A stretch of DNA of 64,000 nucleotides from Oegoconia quadripuncta. Taxonomy: Eukaryota > Arthropoda > Insecta > Lepidoptera > Autostichidae. The notes beneath the pieces are model-generated. The model had not been told where the DNA came from. It did not search any database and saw nothing but the letters and a program-made list of their open reading frames with translations. The stretch is from assembly GCA_949316235.1 (NCBI GenBank), contig OX438741.1, positions 13,455,124 to 13,519,123 of the forward strand. The letters are read 5' to 3'. Each line of letters begins with the position of its first letter. The stretch's first letter is position 1. A program made the position numbers and the translations under genes. Positions 13,101-20,810 of this stretch are shown here, piece by piece.

Positions 13101-16100
13101 ATTGTTGTTAAGCCAAGCCGGTAGTCTACACGGGCGGCCTAATGATACAAATCCACCAATCCTGGGCCCGCGTGGTGAATTATGGCCCATATTTGCTGAG
13201 TGAGATGATAAGTCCAGTAGACTGATAGTCAGTGTTTTCAAGCTACCTTCGCAGTTAACGGAGAACACTAGTGGACATTCATCCAGAACTTGCTGCGTCA
13301 AAGTTGCTTAATTTCACTAATCGTTTATGAGTGTTGAAAGCTGCAGAAATTTTATAAAAACCTGTATTTTTCTGTTACAGATTACCCACGACTTAAAAGG
13401 ATTGTAAGTCTAAAGTTTTTTTTTAATATTATGGTATGACAAAGGACATTGGCCGTGTGATTCTCGGTAGAGCAGAATAGGATCAACCCGTCTTTTTTCG
13501 TGGTGACTTGAAAGGCAGCTTAAGGGATGGTTTTATGGATTACAGCAGTGATGAGCAATAATGTTATTGGTCGGCTCTGAACCTGCCAACCCACCTGCCC
13601 AGCGATTAGGGCAAATCCACCCATGGAAACCGGCACAAATCGCGCTATGGGAGAAATATATTATGTTTCTACTACACATATGACTTCTCTAACACTACTG
13701 CTGTCTATTCTATAGATACCCACATTTATTACAATAAAATGTCACCTCTATTCTAATGCTTGGCCAGTACGGAGCCCTCAGGTCTCGGGTCCTAGTTACA
13801 ATTGCCCGATTTTAGAGTTATCTATGTAATTTTACGACATAAACAATTTGATTTTATTTATTTACAGAATATTTTACACCCCGCTATAGATGCTTCAGCT
13901 TTATTATACAATCAATCAAATACGCTTTATTGTTTATACAAGGACGTTATCGAGTTCGAATCTCGTTGTTTGTATGATGAATACTGACACGTGTACCAGA
14001 GTTATGATGTTTTTCATTTATTTACAAAAAAAAAATGTTTTTATGTAGTATATCAAACTGTTCAATCCCCTCTTCGATCGTGTTGATTGACTTATTCTTT
14101 TTTAAACGACTCCCAAGAAAAAGGAGGAGTACCTCTGTACTATGTAATTTCGTCAATAGTTAACCAATTTTGATGTTTTTTCTTGGTTGATAATGTTTAT
14201 TACCAGTGTGCTGTTGTGCATAAAAAAGACGGCAGATTAGTAGTTCTCTATAGCGGAATAATCCGGGTCGTTATTAACTTGACCCATTTTCTATTTCAGT
14301 AGGAGTAAAGCCGACAAGATGGGCGACAACGAACCAGCTATGCCACCTGGAAAGAAGCGACGCAGGAAAATTAGAAGTACGAAGAGGAAGCCAACCACTT
14401 GTCATCAGGTATGTGATGCTTCTCGTAAAGCCTACGTTGCAGCTGTAGATGCACAAGGACGGCTTATGGGCTCGTGGCACAGTTGCATACGCTATAGTCG
14501 TATATAACATTGGCGTAGTTAAGTAATGTCTGGAGCGGTCAGTGGTATTTTAATACGAGTGATTGCTGGCTTTGGAGTGGACGTTAAATAGTCGATTCCG
14601 CTTGTTTTCAATTGCAGACGTTCGATAAGCCAAGTCTGGTCATTAGTCATACACAAAATCACAAATCCGACAGGGCCCACGTGGTGGATTATGGCACATA
14701 CCCTCTTTCAATGAGAGGAGACTGTCCCGGATTACATTGTGGCGGAGAAGTCCTAAGACTATATTTATACCAACTACCCACATGCGAAGACGCAGCAAAT
14801 ATGTATTTGCTTGTGAAGCTCCAGTCCGACAGACGTATTACCCGACAAGCGGCGCCATCTACTGCCGCCACTTTATTTTGCCTGTATATAGTGGTTATAG
14901 ACCCGGACCAAAAGGTCGCGAGTACGATTCCCACTAGAGGTATACATTTGTAAGATGAATACTGTGTGCGAAGTGTAAGTTTTGTCTCGTGTTTAACTTT
15001 ACCATCGCGTTCGCGTTTACGAAAAAAGTCCCTATGAAAAAAATCGTTTTGCAAACTATCCGCTAGAGGCGCTGCACATTTCTCCATACAAATCTTCACG
15101 TAAACGTGAACGCGGTAGTAAAGTTAAGTCGAAACAAAACTTACACTCGGCCCTCTGACATATATACCTGAATTATGTATCTTTTAATGTATAATTATGT
15201 AATTATTTACAAGAAAAAACGAGTTGTCCATGTAGTTTATCAAACATCTGGTATCCATAATACAAACATAGTTGCTTAGTGTAGAACTAGATGGCGGTGT
15301 TTTTTATCAAAGGATATTATTTATTTTAATTGTGAAACTACCCGCATGTTGCAGTGCGGTAAACACTTCGACACTCAAGCGGCGTGTATGAAGCACCATC
15401 TGGCGGAGCATCCCCGAACCTCGTTCCATCCGCCCACTGTGAGGCATATCTGTGAGATATGTGGCGCTTCGCTTGCGGTGAGTGGATGTATATGTTATTC
15501 TTAACCCGCAATGAGAGATTCTATGACTTTAAATCGATTAATTAATTATTTATTTGTGGTGCCCAGGTGGTACTATAGTGATGTTATTATACAGCAGTAT
15601 CTCTCAACTTAAGAGGGCTTAATCCGTCCAGTGGCGCCCTTATTGGATAAATTACGATTCTTTTTAAACACGGCATAAATCAAAAATTTCGACCGTTTGT
15701 CATTGGTTAACCATATCAATGAAGATACCGATGAAGCTACATAATTTAAGACTCGTTTGGTGTACTGGTCAGAAACCCTTACTGCTAAATGAAACGGTCG
15801 CTAAATCACAATTATTTGTTTCAATGTAGGATACAAAAATATCACTTATTGAAAGTCAACATAACTTAAAACTACATCGCTTCACAAGGTGCTTATGTTT
15901 AGGGAGAATAAGCGACAAGAAACTCCGTAACAATAAATCTTTTATATAAGGTTTCCATATTTACTTAATTGTTATTACACTATTACAAAACAAAATCAAA
16001 TAGCATCGCGGGTTCGATTCTCGCTAGGGACATATTTTTGTGACGAATCCGTGTATCTGAATTATGAATGATTTTTGTTTATTTATAATAAGTATAAGTA

Positions 16101-19100
16101 AGCGAAACCACGGTTGCTGGTTCAAATCTCGCGACGGGTAAATGTTTGTGTGTAGAAAACGAACCTAGATGGCGCTGTGTGTATGTGCAAAGATATTTAT
16201 TTATTTATTTATTCCCGAGTCACGGATGTTTATATAAATATTTATGTATGTTTATACGTTATCTAGTATCCATAGCACAAGCTTTGCTTAGTTTGGGACT
16301 AGATGATTGGTATAAGTGTCTAACATATTTATTTATTATTTGTATATTTACAATCAACCATCTTGTATCCATAATACAAGCCTAGTTGATTAGTGTGGAA
16401 CTAGATGGCGCGGTGTGTATGTCCAAGATAATAAGTCCATTGGAATAAATTATTTTTTCAATTGTAGATAATTAATTCACTAATTACAGCCAGGCAGCGT
16501 GGCGACTCATCACAACATGCATACGCGCGAGAAAGTACACCCGTGCGAGATATGCGGGAAGAGCTTCCATTCCAGCATCGGTCTGAAGAGGCATCGAGTG
16601 GTAAGGAATCCTTGAAATTTCGGAACAAAAATACCCTGTATCGTAACTAATTGACGATTATCAGCCATAATTTTGTATCTAAACGACTATTGTATGTAAT
16701 AAACCGCACCTAGAGCTACACAAGTCACAGTTTGCGAGCTTTTATGCGTTTTTGCCGACTGCCACAAAAAGGCGGGTATTTTGTTCTTCGAATGTATGTA
16801 TGTCGATTTCTTTGTTACCCCGTGTAGCCTAAACCTCTTGACCGATTTTGAAATCTAAAGTATCGTACGTCGTAATCCCTACAGTGTCATAAGAAACATT
16901 TTATGGTAAAAATCCAATATGGCGCCCGCAAGATAAGAAACATGGTTTGGGGTTTTTTACTTCTTAAATAGTTATTGCCACTGTTATTTAACTAGCAGTT
17001 TTACCGCCCTCCACATTGCATTTAGACATGGTGAATACGAATTCCGGGGTCGACCTTCACTCATAATCACCTACAATATTATAACGTAATCATTATTTTA
17101 TTTTTACGTACCGTGATCAAATCGGGGACGTCTTAAAGAAAGGCCAAGTCAAGAGTACCCTAAACCGACGAGCATGTATGAACAACCTTATGAGAGTGAA
17201 GGAAGCAGAAGAGGTGTGTCAGGATCGTAGTTCTTAAATAGTTATTGCCTACGGGAAACAGGCGTGACATTATGTATGTATTTTATTTTTTGTAGTCTGT
17301 GGTTAGTGTTTGTGGTATATATTTACAGTACACTATACACTAACCACAGACTACAATTAATTATTACTAGCTTTCCGCCCTCGACTTCGTCAGCGCGGAA
17401 GATTTTATCAAAATCGGTTCAACAAAAAAATTTGCCTATATGTTAATTCAGGTCCTAACCTGTCTACCCACCAAATTTCACCCAAATCCGTCCAGCCGTA
17501 TAGGCCTGAAGAGGCAACAAACATACATACCTACACACATACAAACTTTCGCATTTATAATATTAGTTGGGAAGTTGGGATTATACCGCTCATTATTAAA
17601 CTGACGTAGAGTCCGTGGGTCACTGGGCATTTGAGATCACTGAAAACCAGCGCTGTGATTCGTCGCAGCATGAGCTGAGTGCTAACCCATTTGTGCACGC
17701 CGCAACACGTGACAGCATTGTGCGCATTTTATTTATAATTTGTATGTTTCTTTTTAGCTATAATTTACTATTTCTTTGTTTTGGAACGTGTTGCGGCGTT
17801 CATTTTTTTTTAAATATTTCGGACACTTACACCAATCATCTAGTCCCAAACTAAGCAAAGCTTGTGCTATGGATACTAGATAACGGATAAACATACATAA
17901 ATATTTATATAAACATCCATGACTCAGGAATAAATGTTCATCACACAAACATTTACCCGTCGCGGGATTCGAACCCGCAACCGTTGGTTTCACTGACAGA
18001 GTCACTATCCACTACACCAATCGGTCGTCGTCGTTCATAATAAATTGTTCTTATTCTTATAGTTAAAATATTTCCTTTTCCAGACCCACACCGGTGAGAA
18101 GCCATTCGCTTGCACTCTGTGCGACAAACGGTTCACGCAGAGCAACAGTATGAAGTTGCATTACCGCACCTTCCATCTCAAGGAGCCATACCCGAAACGG
18201 TACGCCCTTCCCTATATCGGTCCTTAGGCGCTAATTCAAAAGTCACTTTAACTATGAACTATTGACTGATGGAAAACCTATCGTGAAAATCGATGACTGA
18301 TTGCAACTGTTTTTGGATCATGCAACCGTTAGTCGTGACTTTGAATAACTGTGTAATGGCCATTAGACAGTCTTGTCATTGACAATAATGTTTTTTATTG
18401 TCGAAAAGATCCCCTGTTACCTCGGAATATAGAGATTGACTGAAGTTAGTCACACTGAGCTTTTTTTTTATTATTATGCACAACGGGTTGGTACTTGACC
18501 TCAATCACACCTAATGTTAAGTGAAGATGAGGTCGAAGGTGGAAGTGTACTGACCCGGAAACCCCAACTCATTTGGAGAACTGGCTATCTTATACCTAAC
18601 AACCGGAACACAACAATGCTATTAACATTGCTGCTTGGCGGCAGATTTAGATAAGGTGGTGGTGGTCGCTAGCCAGGCGGACATTTAAAATGCCCTACCA
18701 CCAACCAAACCGAGTACTTAAACATGTACCCCGCTGGGGATCGAACCCGCGACCTCCGAATCGTAAACCCAATGTTGTTTACATTGAGCCACGGAGGCGG
18801 ATTCTAATGCAAAATCATTCTATCAATCATTTGTTATTCATGACTGACGGATTTACTGACGCTTGCATGAGCGCCTAAGGTGCGACAGTGGTATAATCAA
18901 GCAAGTGATTAGTGCAAGTTGCCTTTTAAAGGGACACATGTAAACTAGGCACGTGCCATTATACTAAACAGTCCGCGTGTAAATCGGGCTTGAAGGACGC
19001 CTGTGGAAACTTATTTCTACCAGCGAATACTGGGTCATCCATATAAATCTAATCCCAGGTCTTGTACACAAATGGCAAACGTTTCTAAGGTTTGGTTAGG

Positions 19101-20810
19101 TAGCTTATTGGTTCTCAACAGTCAGCTGCGAGAAACGTTTGCCACTTGTACTTGTCTAGTGGGTTTTTTTAAAGTTGCAATGTGGACCCTCATCGCGAAT
19201 CGGACCATTAAATCTAGACTTAATTGTTACCAATATTATGAAAACGGTCGCTGATATGTGTAGAGATCTTTGCAATGATGCGCAAATGCTGAATTTGTGC
19301 CCTTGTGATGCACAGTCTGAAACACATAAACCTTTACAGGCCGCATAATTTATAAATTAAGTTTTCTCAGGAATTATGAACGTTTCTCGATACTATTATA
19401 CTTATACCGGACGAGTTTTTTTACCGTAAGGAAGAAAATAGGGCATATTAGGTAAGTAAAATAGAAGTTATTGGCATAGGGTTTTTTTTTTTTTTTTTCA
19501 ATCTTATCATCGACTTATGGGCCGATCGGAGATTGATATGCGACTGGTGGGATTCGTAAGGTTCCTATCATGTAAAATTTATTCGGATTGGAACTTGTAA
19601 TATTTTCTCAAAGTTTAATTTAGTTAGTTTAATGATGTAATACACATGCGACCGTCAAATGACACAACGCTTTACTAGAGGGCGGTTTTGGAAAAAAAAC
19701 TACCTATGCTATATTTTCCTTACGGTAAAAAACTCACCGGTATATAACGTCAGAACATTTTTTTTTATGCCTAACGGGTTGGTACTTGACTTGACCTCAA
19801 TCACACCTGATGTTAAGTGAAGATGAGTTCTAAGGTGGAAGCGTACTGACCCGGAAACCCCAACACATTAGGTGGACTGGTTATCTTATCTCTGACAACC
19901 GGAACGCAACAATGTTATTAGCATTGCTGCTTGGCGGCAGAGAAATAAATGCTTGAAGTTTGAACTTAAGATTTTGCATACATAACGTCACGATCTTTAT
20001 CCCAAATGGGGTGGTCAGAGATAAGCCAAACGTTAGTGTTTGAGTTTTCTAAATACCTCACGAAAAATACGGAAATGCACACATGACAGGCACCATCGCC
20101 GTTAGATCGATAAATATAGATGTTTTTTATCGGAGTCATTTAAGTGCCTTTTACGACACCCTCGGGTAGATTTACTGGTGATTCCCATTAACTGGTGACT
20201 CTACTCCTGATTATGAATAACTTTCCGCAGGGGACCATAGTCGAATTCGATTAAAAATTTTTCGATTACCCAAACAAATAACCCATTCTGAAACCACCTT
20301 TAGTATCGAAGTCCAATAATATTGGCTGGTGACTCCACTCCTGATTACGAACAACTTTTCATTAGGAACCATAGCCGAAGTCAGCCGATAATTGTAGTAA
20401 TTCGTCACTAAAGGAGGTTTCAGAACGGTTACCTTTGTTATGGGTAATCGAAAAATTTTTGATCGATTTCGGCAACGGTTCCTTGGGGCAAGTCGTTCGT
20501 AATTACGAGTGGAGTCACCAGTAAACAGGAATTACATGAATTAAATTTCACCCTGTATAATATTAGTAGAAAATGGTATCGCTGCAAACATCTTTACACA
20601 TGTCGGGGACAAAAATGTTGTTAACAATCGAGTACAATCATCGCATTAATCTCTAAAATTTATAGAAATAGAAGAAAAAAGAATGATGACGCGCCAACAG
20701 ATAAGTCGGCGCGGGCCGGCGACAGCTCGGAGAGCGAATCTGAGGACGGCATACCTGCGCAGAGGCATCTTCCGATGCCGCACAACATGCACTATCTCAC
20801 CCTCGGCTGA
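1133..20810 (+). CDS. ZAD-domain C2H2 zinc-finger protein, 14 exons, 693 aa
   Basis: Likely nuclear DNA-binding transcription regulator. Exons: 1133-1240, 2757-2888, 3861-4553, 6513-6640, 7345-7419, 9892-10024, 10821-10939, 12073-12139, 13381-13403 (a 23-nt microexon), 14300-14408, 15355-15477, 16490-16600, 18084-18199, 20666-20810. All introns are GT-AG and all phases agree, giving 2082 coding bases. An N-terminal zinc-finger-associated domain uses Cys7, Cys10, Cys48 and Cys51; in insects this domain mediates dimerisation. Next come an acidic stretch (about 120-180) and a basic, NLS-like stretch (about 215-250). Ten C2H2 fingers follow: the first at 288-309, six by residue 463, then a basic linker encoded by 14300-14408, then four more. 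Several fingers are split by introns yet rejoin with exact C-x2-C-x12-H spacing (6513/7345, 7345/9892, 14300/15355), which validates the splices. The finger from exons 11-12 is atypical (x11 or H-x2-H). The last two fingers share a TGEKP-type linker. The C-terminus is a Ser/Glu-rich tail. A possible poly(A) signal lies at 21665. Targets and orthologue are unknown. Confidence 0.9.
1328..1700 (-). mobile_element. LINE 3' end, family with C-terminal CCHC motif (copy 1)
   Basis: Minus-strand 3' end of a non-LTR retrotransposon lying in intron 1. The translated C-terminus (minus, 1652-1425) has a C-x2-C...H-x4-C motif (CTLCDKPDDVLHFLLEC) typical of the region after the RT domain. It ends in a run of about 20 A on the minus strand (plus 1329-1347). 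Related copies sit at 3547-3774, 40979-41300 and, as a short scrap, about 45419-45475. It is 5'-truncated and not functional. Confidence 0.7.
2155..2235 (+). mobile_element. Probable RTE-type LINE 3' scrap
   Basis: A short piece ending 'gtgcccagcagtgaggacat' followed by 'ggctgatgatgg' has the conserved shape of RTE-clade 3' ends in moths (a '..GCAPQQWD..'-like tail, then a simple-repeat end). Too short and decayed to classify further. Confidence 0.4.
2230..2745 (-). repeat. SINE family B copy (minus), interrupted by an RTE fragment
   Basis: The 3' half (about 2230-2335, with 'aatctagtcccaaac') and the 5' tRNA-like half (about 2641-2745, with the B-box complement 'gggattcgaaccc' and the A-box complement 'ccactacaccaat') of one SINE B copy are separated by an RTE 3' end at about 2336-2640. 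The SINE was therefore present before the RTE insertion. A full-length copy for comparison is at 51947-52175. Confidence 0.6.
2336..2640 (-). mobile_element. RTE-type LINE 3' end
   Basis: Near-identical in layout to the 3' end of the larger RTE copy at 38795-39945: an AT-rich tail with the same words ('cagagttacacattttt'-like, 'tcgaatttatacaaatt') followed by the antisense of the C-terminal coding end ('cttctccatcagtaac', 'ccagcagtttgt'). It lies in intron 1 of the zinc-finger gene and splits a SINE B copy. Confidence 0.6.
3220..3346 (-). repeat. SINE family B, 3' part only
   Basis: Contains the diagnostic 'ccaatcatctagtcccaaac' and 'gcttgtgctatggatactag' words in the same orientation as the SINE B copy at 17812-18031, but lacks the tRNA-like head. 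It abuts a SINE A copy exactly where its own head should begin. Confidence 0.65.
3347..3510 (+). repeat. SINE family A, 5' part
   Basis: tRNA-derived SINE head: A-box-like 'tggtgtagtggttag' and B-box-like 'ggttcgaatcccgc' about 45 bases apart, then the family body through 'gagttatggatg' and an AT-rich run. The 3' body ('ccatctggtatcc...') is missing. Other copies are near 13945, 14890, 15746, 22150, 33360 and 63783. Confidence 0.75.
3547..3774 (-). mobile_element. LINE 3' end (copy 2 of the family at 1328)
   Basis: Almost the same sequence as 1340-1570, again with its A-tail toward lower coordinates, but broken off within the 'atatctgcg' word. It lies just upstream of exon 3 of the zinc-finger gene (86 bases before 3861). 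Two close copies in neighbouring introns of one gene could mispair. Confidence 0.65.
4558..4895 (-). repeat. SINE family C copy abutting a splice donor
   Basis: tRNA-related SINE (minus). Its A-tail (plus-strand T run 4558-4569) starts four bases into the intron after exon 3. It carries the family core words 'cctcaatcacacctgatgtt', 'ggcggcagatttagat' and the B-box complement 'ggggatcgaacccgcgacct'. The tRNA-like head ends near 4895. Its left end supplies most of the donor context (gtaatttttt). Confidence 0.75.
4979..5258 (+). repeat. SINE family C, divergent plus-strand copy
   Basis: Recognisable from 'ctgcctccgtggc', 'ttggttggtgctcgg', 'aatgtccgcctgg', 'tcttcatctctactt'-like and 'caggtgtaattgaggt' words in order, but considerably diverged from the other copies, so it is an older insertion. 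The tRNA-like head is damaged. Confidence 0.55.
5343..5640 (-). repeat. SINE family C copy
   Basis: Minus-strand copy with T run, 'cctcaatcacacctgatgtt', 'gtactgacccgg', 'ggcggcagattcagat' and the tRNA-like head ending 'tgagccacggaggcgg'. It lacks about 25 bases around the B box compared with the copy at 18462-18800. Confidence 0.7.
5818..6125 (-). mobile_element. LINE 3' end, second CCHC family
   Basis: Minus-strand reading of about 6125-6030 gives a C-x2-C...H-x4-C motif (CEVCGIVEDVHHILVEC), the C-terminal zinc motif of non-LTR retrotransposons. It ends in a T run at 5816-5824 (A-tail on minus). A related copy is at about 40020-40255 ('ggcagtcccatcatacccc'). 5'-truncated. Confidence 0.6.
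6178..6478. repeat. Degenerate minisatellite
   Basis: Imperfect repetition of units around 'gaatctgtagacatga' (variants 'gaatctgtaaaatgg', 'gaaaatctgttgacatg', 'aaatctgtagacataa') over about 300 bases, keeping several frames open on the minus strand without any domain. It lies immediately before exon 4 of the zinc-finger gene. Confidence 0.65.
6649..6962 (-). repeat. SINE family D copy
   Basis: tRNA-like head at the right end on minus: A-box-like 'ggtggctaggcggtta' and B-box-like 'ggtccgggtttgat'. The body reads on plus as 'cccactgcagggatacagg', 'ccaatgcgggttggggac', 'tgcaggtttcctcac'. It starts with a 'catcatcatcagcc' simple end. A second copy is at 10998-11312. It lies in intron 4, directly after the exon 4 donor. 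Confidence 0.7.
7045..7315 (-). mobile_element. RTE-type LINE C-terminal fragment
   Basis: Minus-strand translation gives 'KLKWQWAGHIAHR', '...LEWSPRTGRRSVGRP' and 'RWTDNL' in order, the conserved C-terminus of RTE-clade reverse transcriptases in moths, ending at 'FCPAVDV' and a simple ATC-type tail near 7045. It lies in intron 4, ending only about 30 bases before exon 5. Confidence 0.75.
7560..8190. other. Intron 5 stretch, no gene recognised
   Basis: No coding signal. About 7730-7870 shares 'gagtttcttgcttgttcttc' and 'aaattgcattttgaac' with 52205-52330, and more distantly with 11935-12020, 31175-31250 and the minus strand of 15840-15925, so it is part of an old dispersed repeat. Confidence 0.4.
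8190..8320 (+). repeat. Miniature inverted-repeat element (short 'cccgtattaataaac' family), damaged
   Basis: Shares 'gttctcaagattaagatgac', 'atctgttgcatattaaaaca' and 'tgagacgcaaaat' in order with copies at 23396-23535 and 32344-32484. The terminal 'attaataaac' is mutated here. Confidence 0.5.
8321..9172. other. Intron 5 stretch, no gene recognised
   Basis: No coding signal. 8507-8535 ('ccggtattttcgaaaccggt') recurs at 33171-33200, so part of this is repeated. A TG/TA-rich simple tract occurs near 9046-9076. Confidence 0.35.
9186..9799 (+). mobile_element. 5'-truncated LINE 3' end with 13-bp target duplication
   Basis: The plus translation of about 9190-9534 gives the C-terminus of a non-LTR retrotransposon: '...VICRLRLGHLNKIH', then C-x-C...H-x4-C ('CDCGLEEGSTDHIFFNC'). 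After the stop at 9532-9534 comes a 250-base tail with three copies of a 20-mer and 'aataaa' near 9782. The 13-mer aactatatcgcgt flanks it at 9173-9185 and 9800-9812, fixing the insertion borders. It lies in intron 5. Confidence 0.75.
9575..9635 (+). repeat. Three-copy 20-bp tandem repeat
   Basis: The unit 'ctatatattcgtgtcctgta' is repeated three times, the last diverging after 'gtgt'. It lies in the 3' UTR of the LINE fragment at 9186-9799, a common place for short tandem repeats in such elements. Confidence 0.75.
10554..10663. repeat. Long hairpin (37-bp arms)
   Basis: Arms 10554-10590 and 10627-10663 are inverted copies with two mismatches, around a 36-base loop that itself repeats 'tcctaatgg'. 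Probably a decayed miniature inverted-repeat element. It lies in intron 6, about 160 bases before exon 7. Confidence 0.8.
10998..11312 (-). repeat. SINE family D copy
   Basis: Second copy of the element at 6649-6962, same orientation and near full length, with the same start ('catcatcatcagcc'), body words and tRNA-like head complement ending in 'gccacagacgc'. It lies directly downstream of exon 7. Confidence 0.7.
11345..11450 (-). mobile_element. RTE-type LINE 3' scrap
   Basis: Resembles 7055-7150: 'cagccacaagacgttcactgc' and 'aaacctcccc' in the same order as the RTE 3' end there, then diverged. Short and decayed. Confidence 0.45.
11770..11840 (+). repeat. SINE family C 3' end
   Basis: Carries 'cttcgacctcatcttcactt', 'catcaggtgtgattgagg' and an A run, the last about 70 bases of the family. 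A separate minus-oriented scrap of the tRNA-like head is at about 11612-11660. Confidence 0.6.
12141..13380. other. Intron 8, no gene recognised
   Basis: No coding signal beyond short frames. A TATC-type microsatellite lies at about 12625-12655. About 13105-13200 has repeat-like words ('ttaagccaagccggtag', 'gcccgcgtggtgaattatgg') with relatives near 33940 and 14670-14700. Confidence 0.35.
13930..14070 (+). repeat. SINE family A, partial
   Basis: Contains the B-box region ('gagttcgaatctcg') and the body through 'accagagttatgatg', an A run and 'tatcaaactg'. The A-box head is missing. Confidence 0.5.
14890..15305 (+). repeat. SINE family A copy split by a miniature element
   Basis: Left part 14890-14965 (B-box region 'gcgagtacgattccc', then 'aagatgaatactg') and right part 15152-15305 ('cctgaattatg', 'catctggtatccataatac', 'gaactagatggcg') make one SINE A once the inverted-repeat element at 14969-15150 is removed. 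Confidence 0.65.
14969..15150. mobile_element. Miniature element with about 50-bp inverted ends, inside a SINE
   Basis: The first about 52 bases ('gaagtgtaagttttgtctcg' onward to 'gcgttcgcgtttacg') match the reverse complement of the last about 52 ('cgtaaacgtgaacgcg' ... 'aaaacttacactcgg') with a few mismatches. It has no coding capacity. It interrupts the SINE A at 14890-15305, so it is younger than that SINE. Confidence 0.75.
15746..16440 (+). repeat. SINE family A copy with nested insertions, including SINE B
   Basis: Head at 15746-15785 ('gactcgtttggtgtactggt'), B-box region at about 16003-16030 ('gggttcgattctcgctaggg'), and body end at 16345-16440 ('catccataatacaag'-type words, 'ggaactagatggcg'). 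About 215 bases (15786-16000) are inserted between the boxes, and a SINE B (about 16098-16345) is inserted downstream. Confidence 0.55.
16098..16345 (+). repeat. SINE family B, plus copy
   Basis: Starts 'gcgaaaccacggttgctggt' (mutated B-box side), then 'tcgcgacgggtaaatgtttg', and later 'cgagtcacggatgtttatat', 'agctttgcttagtttgggac' and 'tagatgattggtataagtgt'. A short SINE A-like phrase ('cctagatggcgctgtgtg') lies inside, indicating further rearrangement. Confidence 0.55.
16605..17290. other. Intron 12 stretch, no gene recognised
   Basis: No coding signal. Sequence such as 'ccgattttgaaatctaaag' near 16843 and 'aaatccaatatggcgcccgc' is typical of degraded transposon 3' regions, but I cannot assign a family. 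Confidence 0.3.
17291..17355. repeat. Perfect 18-bp hairpin
   Basis: Arms tgtagtctgtggttagtg (17291-17308) and its exact reverse complement (17338-17355) surround a 29-base loop. It lies in intron 12. It may be the end of a miniature element or a recent inverted duplication. Confidence 0.85.
17366..17580. repeat. Widespread lepidopteran-type repeat
   Basis: Contains 'ctagctttccgccctcgact', 'aaatccgtccagccgt' and ends 'actttcgcatttataatatt' + 'agt'. A related copy is at about 62828-63199. The CTAG edge hints at a Helitron-type end, but I cannot confirm both termini, so the class is open. Confidence 0.5.
17812..18031 (-). repeat. SINE family B copy, near full length
   Basis: Minus strand: head with A-box complement 'actatccactacaccaatcg' and B-box complement 'gggattcgaacccgcaac'. 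Body words are 'catgactcaggaataaatg' and 'atctagtcccaaactaagc'. It ends about 50 bases before exon 13 of the zinc-finger gene. Confidence 0.75.
18462..18800 (-). repeat. SINE family C copy, near full length
   Basis: A clean minus-strand copy: T run, 'cctcaatcacacctaatgtt', 'gcgtactgacccggaaaccc'-type words, 'gcttggcggcagatttagat', then the tRNA-like head with 'ggggatcgaacccgcgacct' and 'tgagccacggaggcgg'. It lies in intron 13. Confidence 0.8.
19403..19744. mobile_element. Miniature element with long inverted ends ('gggcatattaggtaag' family)
   Basis: It begins tataccgg and ends ccggtata, with sub-terminal arms 'ttaccgtaaggaa...atagggcatattaggtaag' matching inverted 'tattttccttacggtaaaaaac'. 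The interior has no coding frame. Related copies are at 31381-32104 and 50682-51218. Confidence 0.65.
19760..19945 (-). repeat. SINE family C, 3' part
   Basis: T run, 'gacctcaatcacacctgatg', 'gtactgacccgg' and 'gctgcttggcggcag', then breaks off before the tRNA-like head. It sits 15 bases from the miniature element at 19403-19744. Confidence 0.65.
20180..20558. mobile_element. Miniature element ('ggtgactccactcctgatta' family)
   Basis: Inverted internal words 'ctggtgactctactcctgat' versus 'tacgagtggagtcaccag'. It ends 'ggaattacatgaatt' + 'aaatttcaccctgta'. The copy at 49732-49935 starts with the inverse of that end (tacagggtgaattt). It has duplicated interior blocks ('ttctgaaaccacctttagta' and its inverse). 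It lies in intron 13. Confidence 0.55.
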
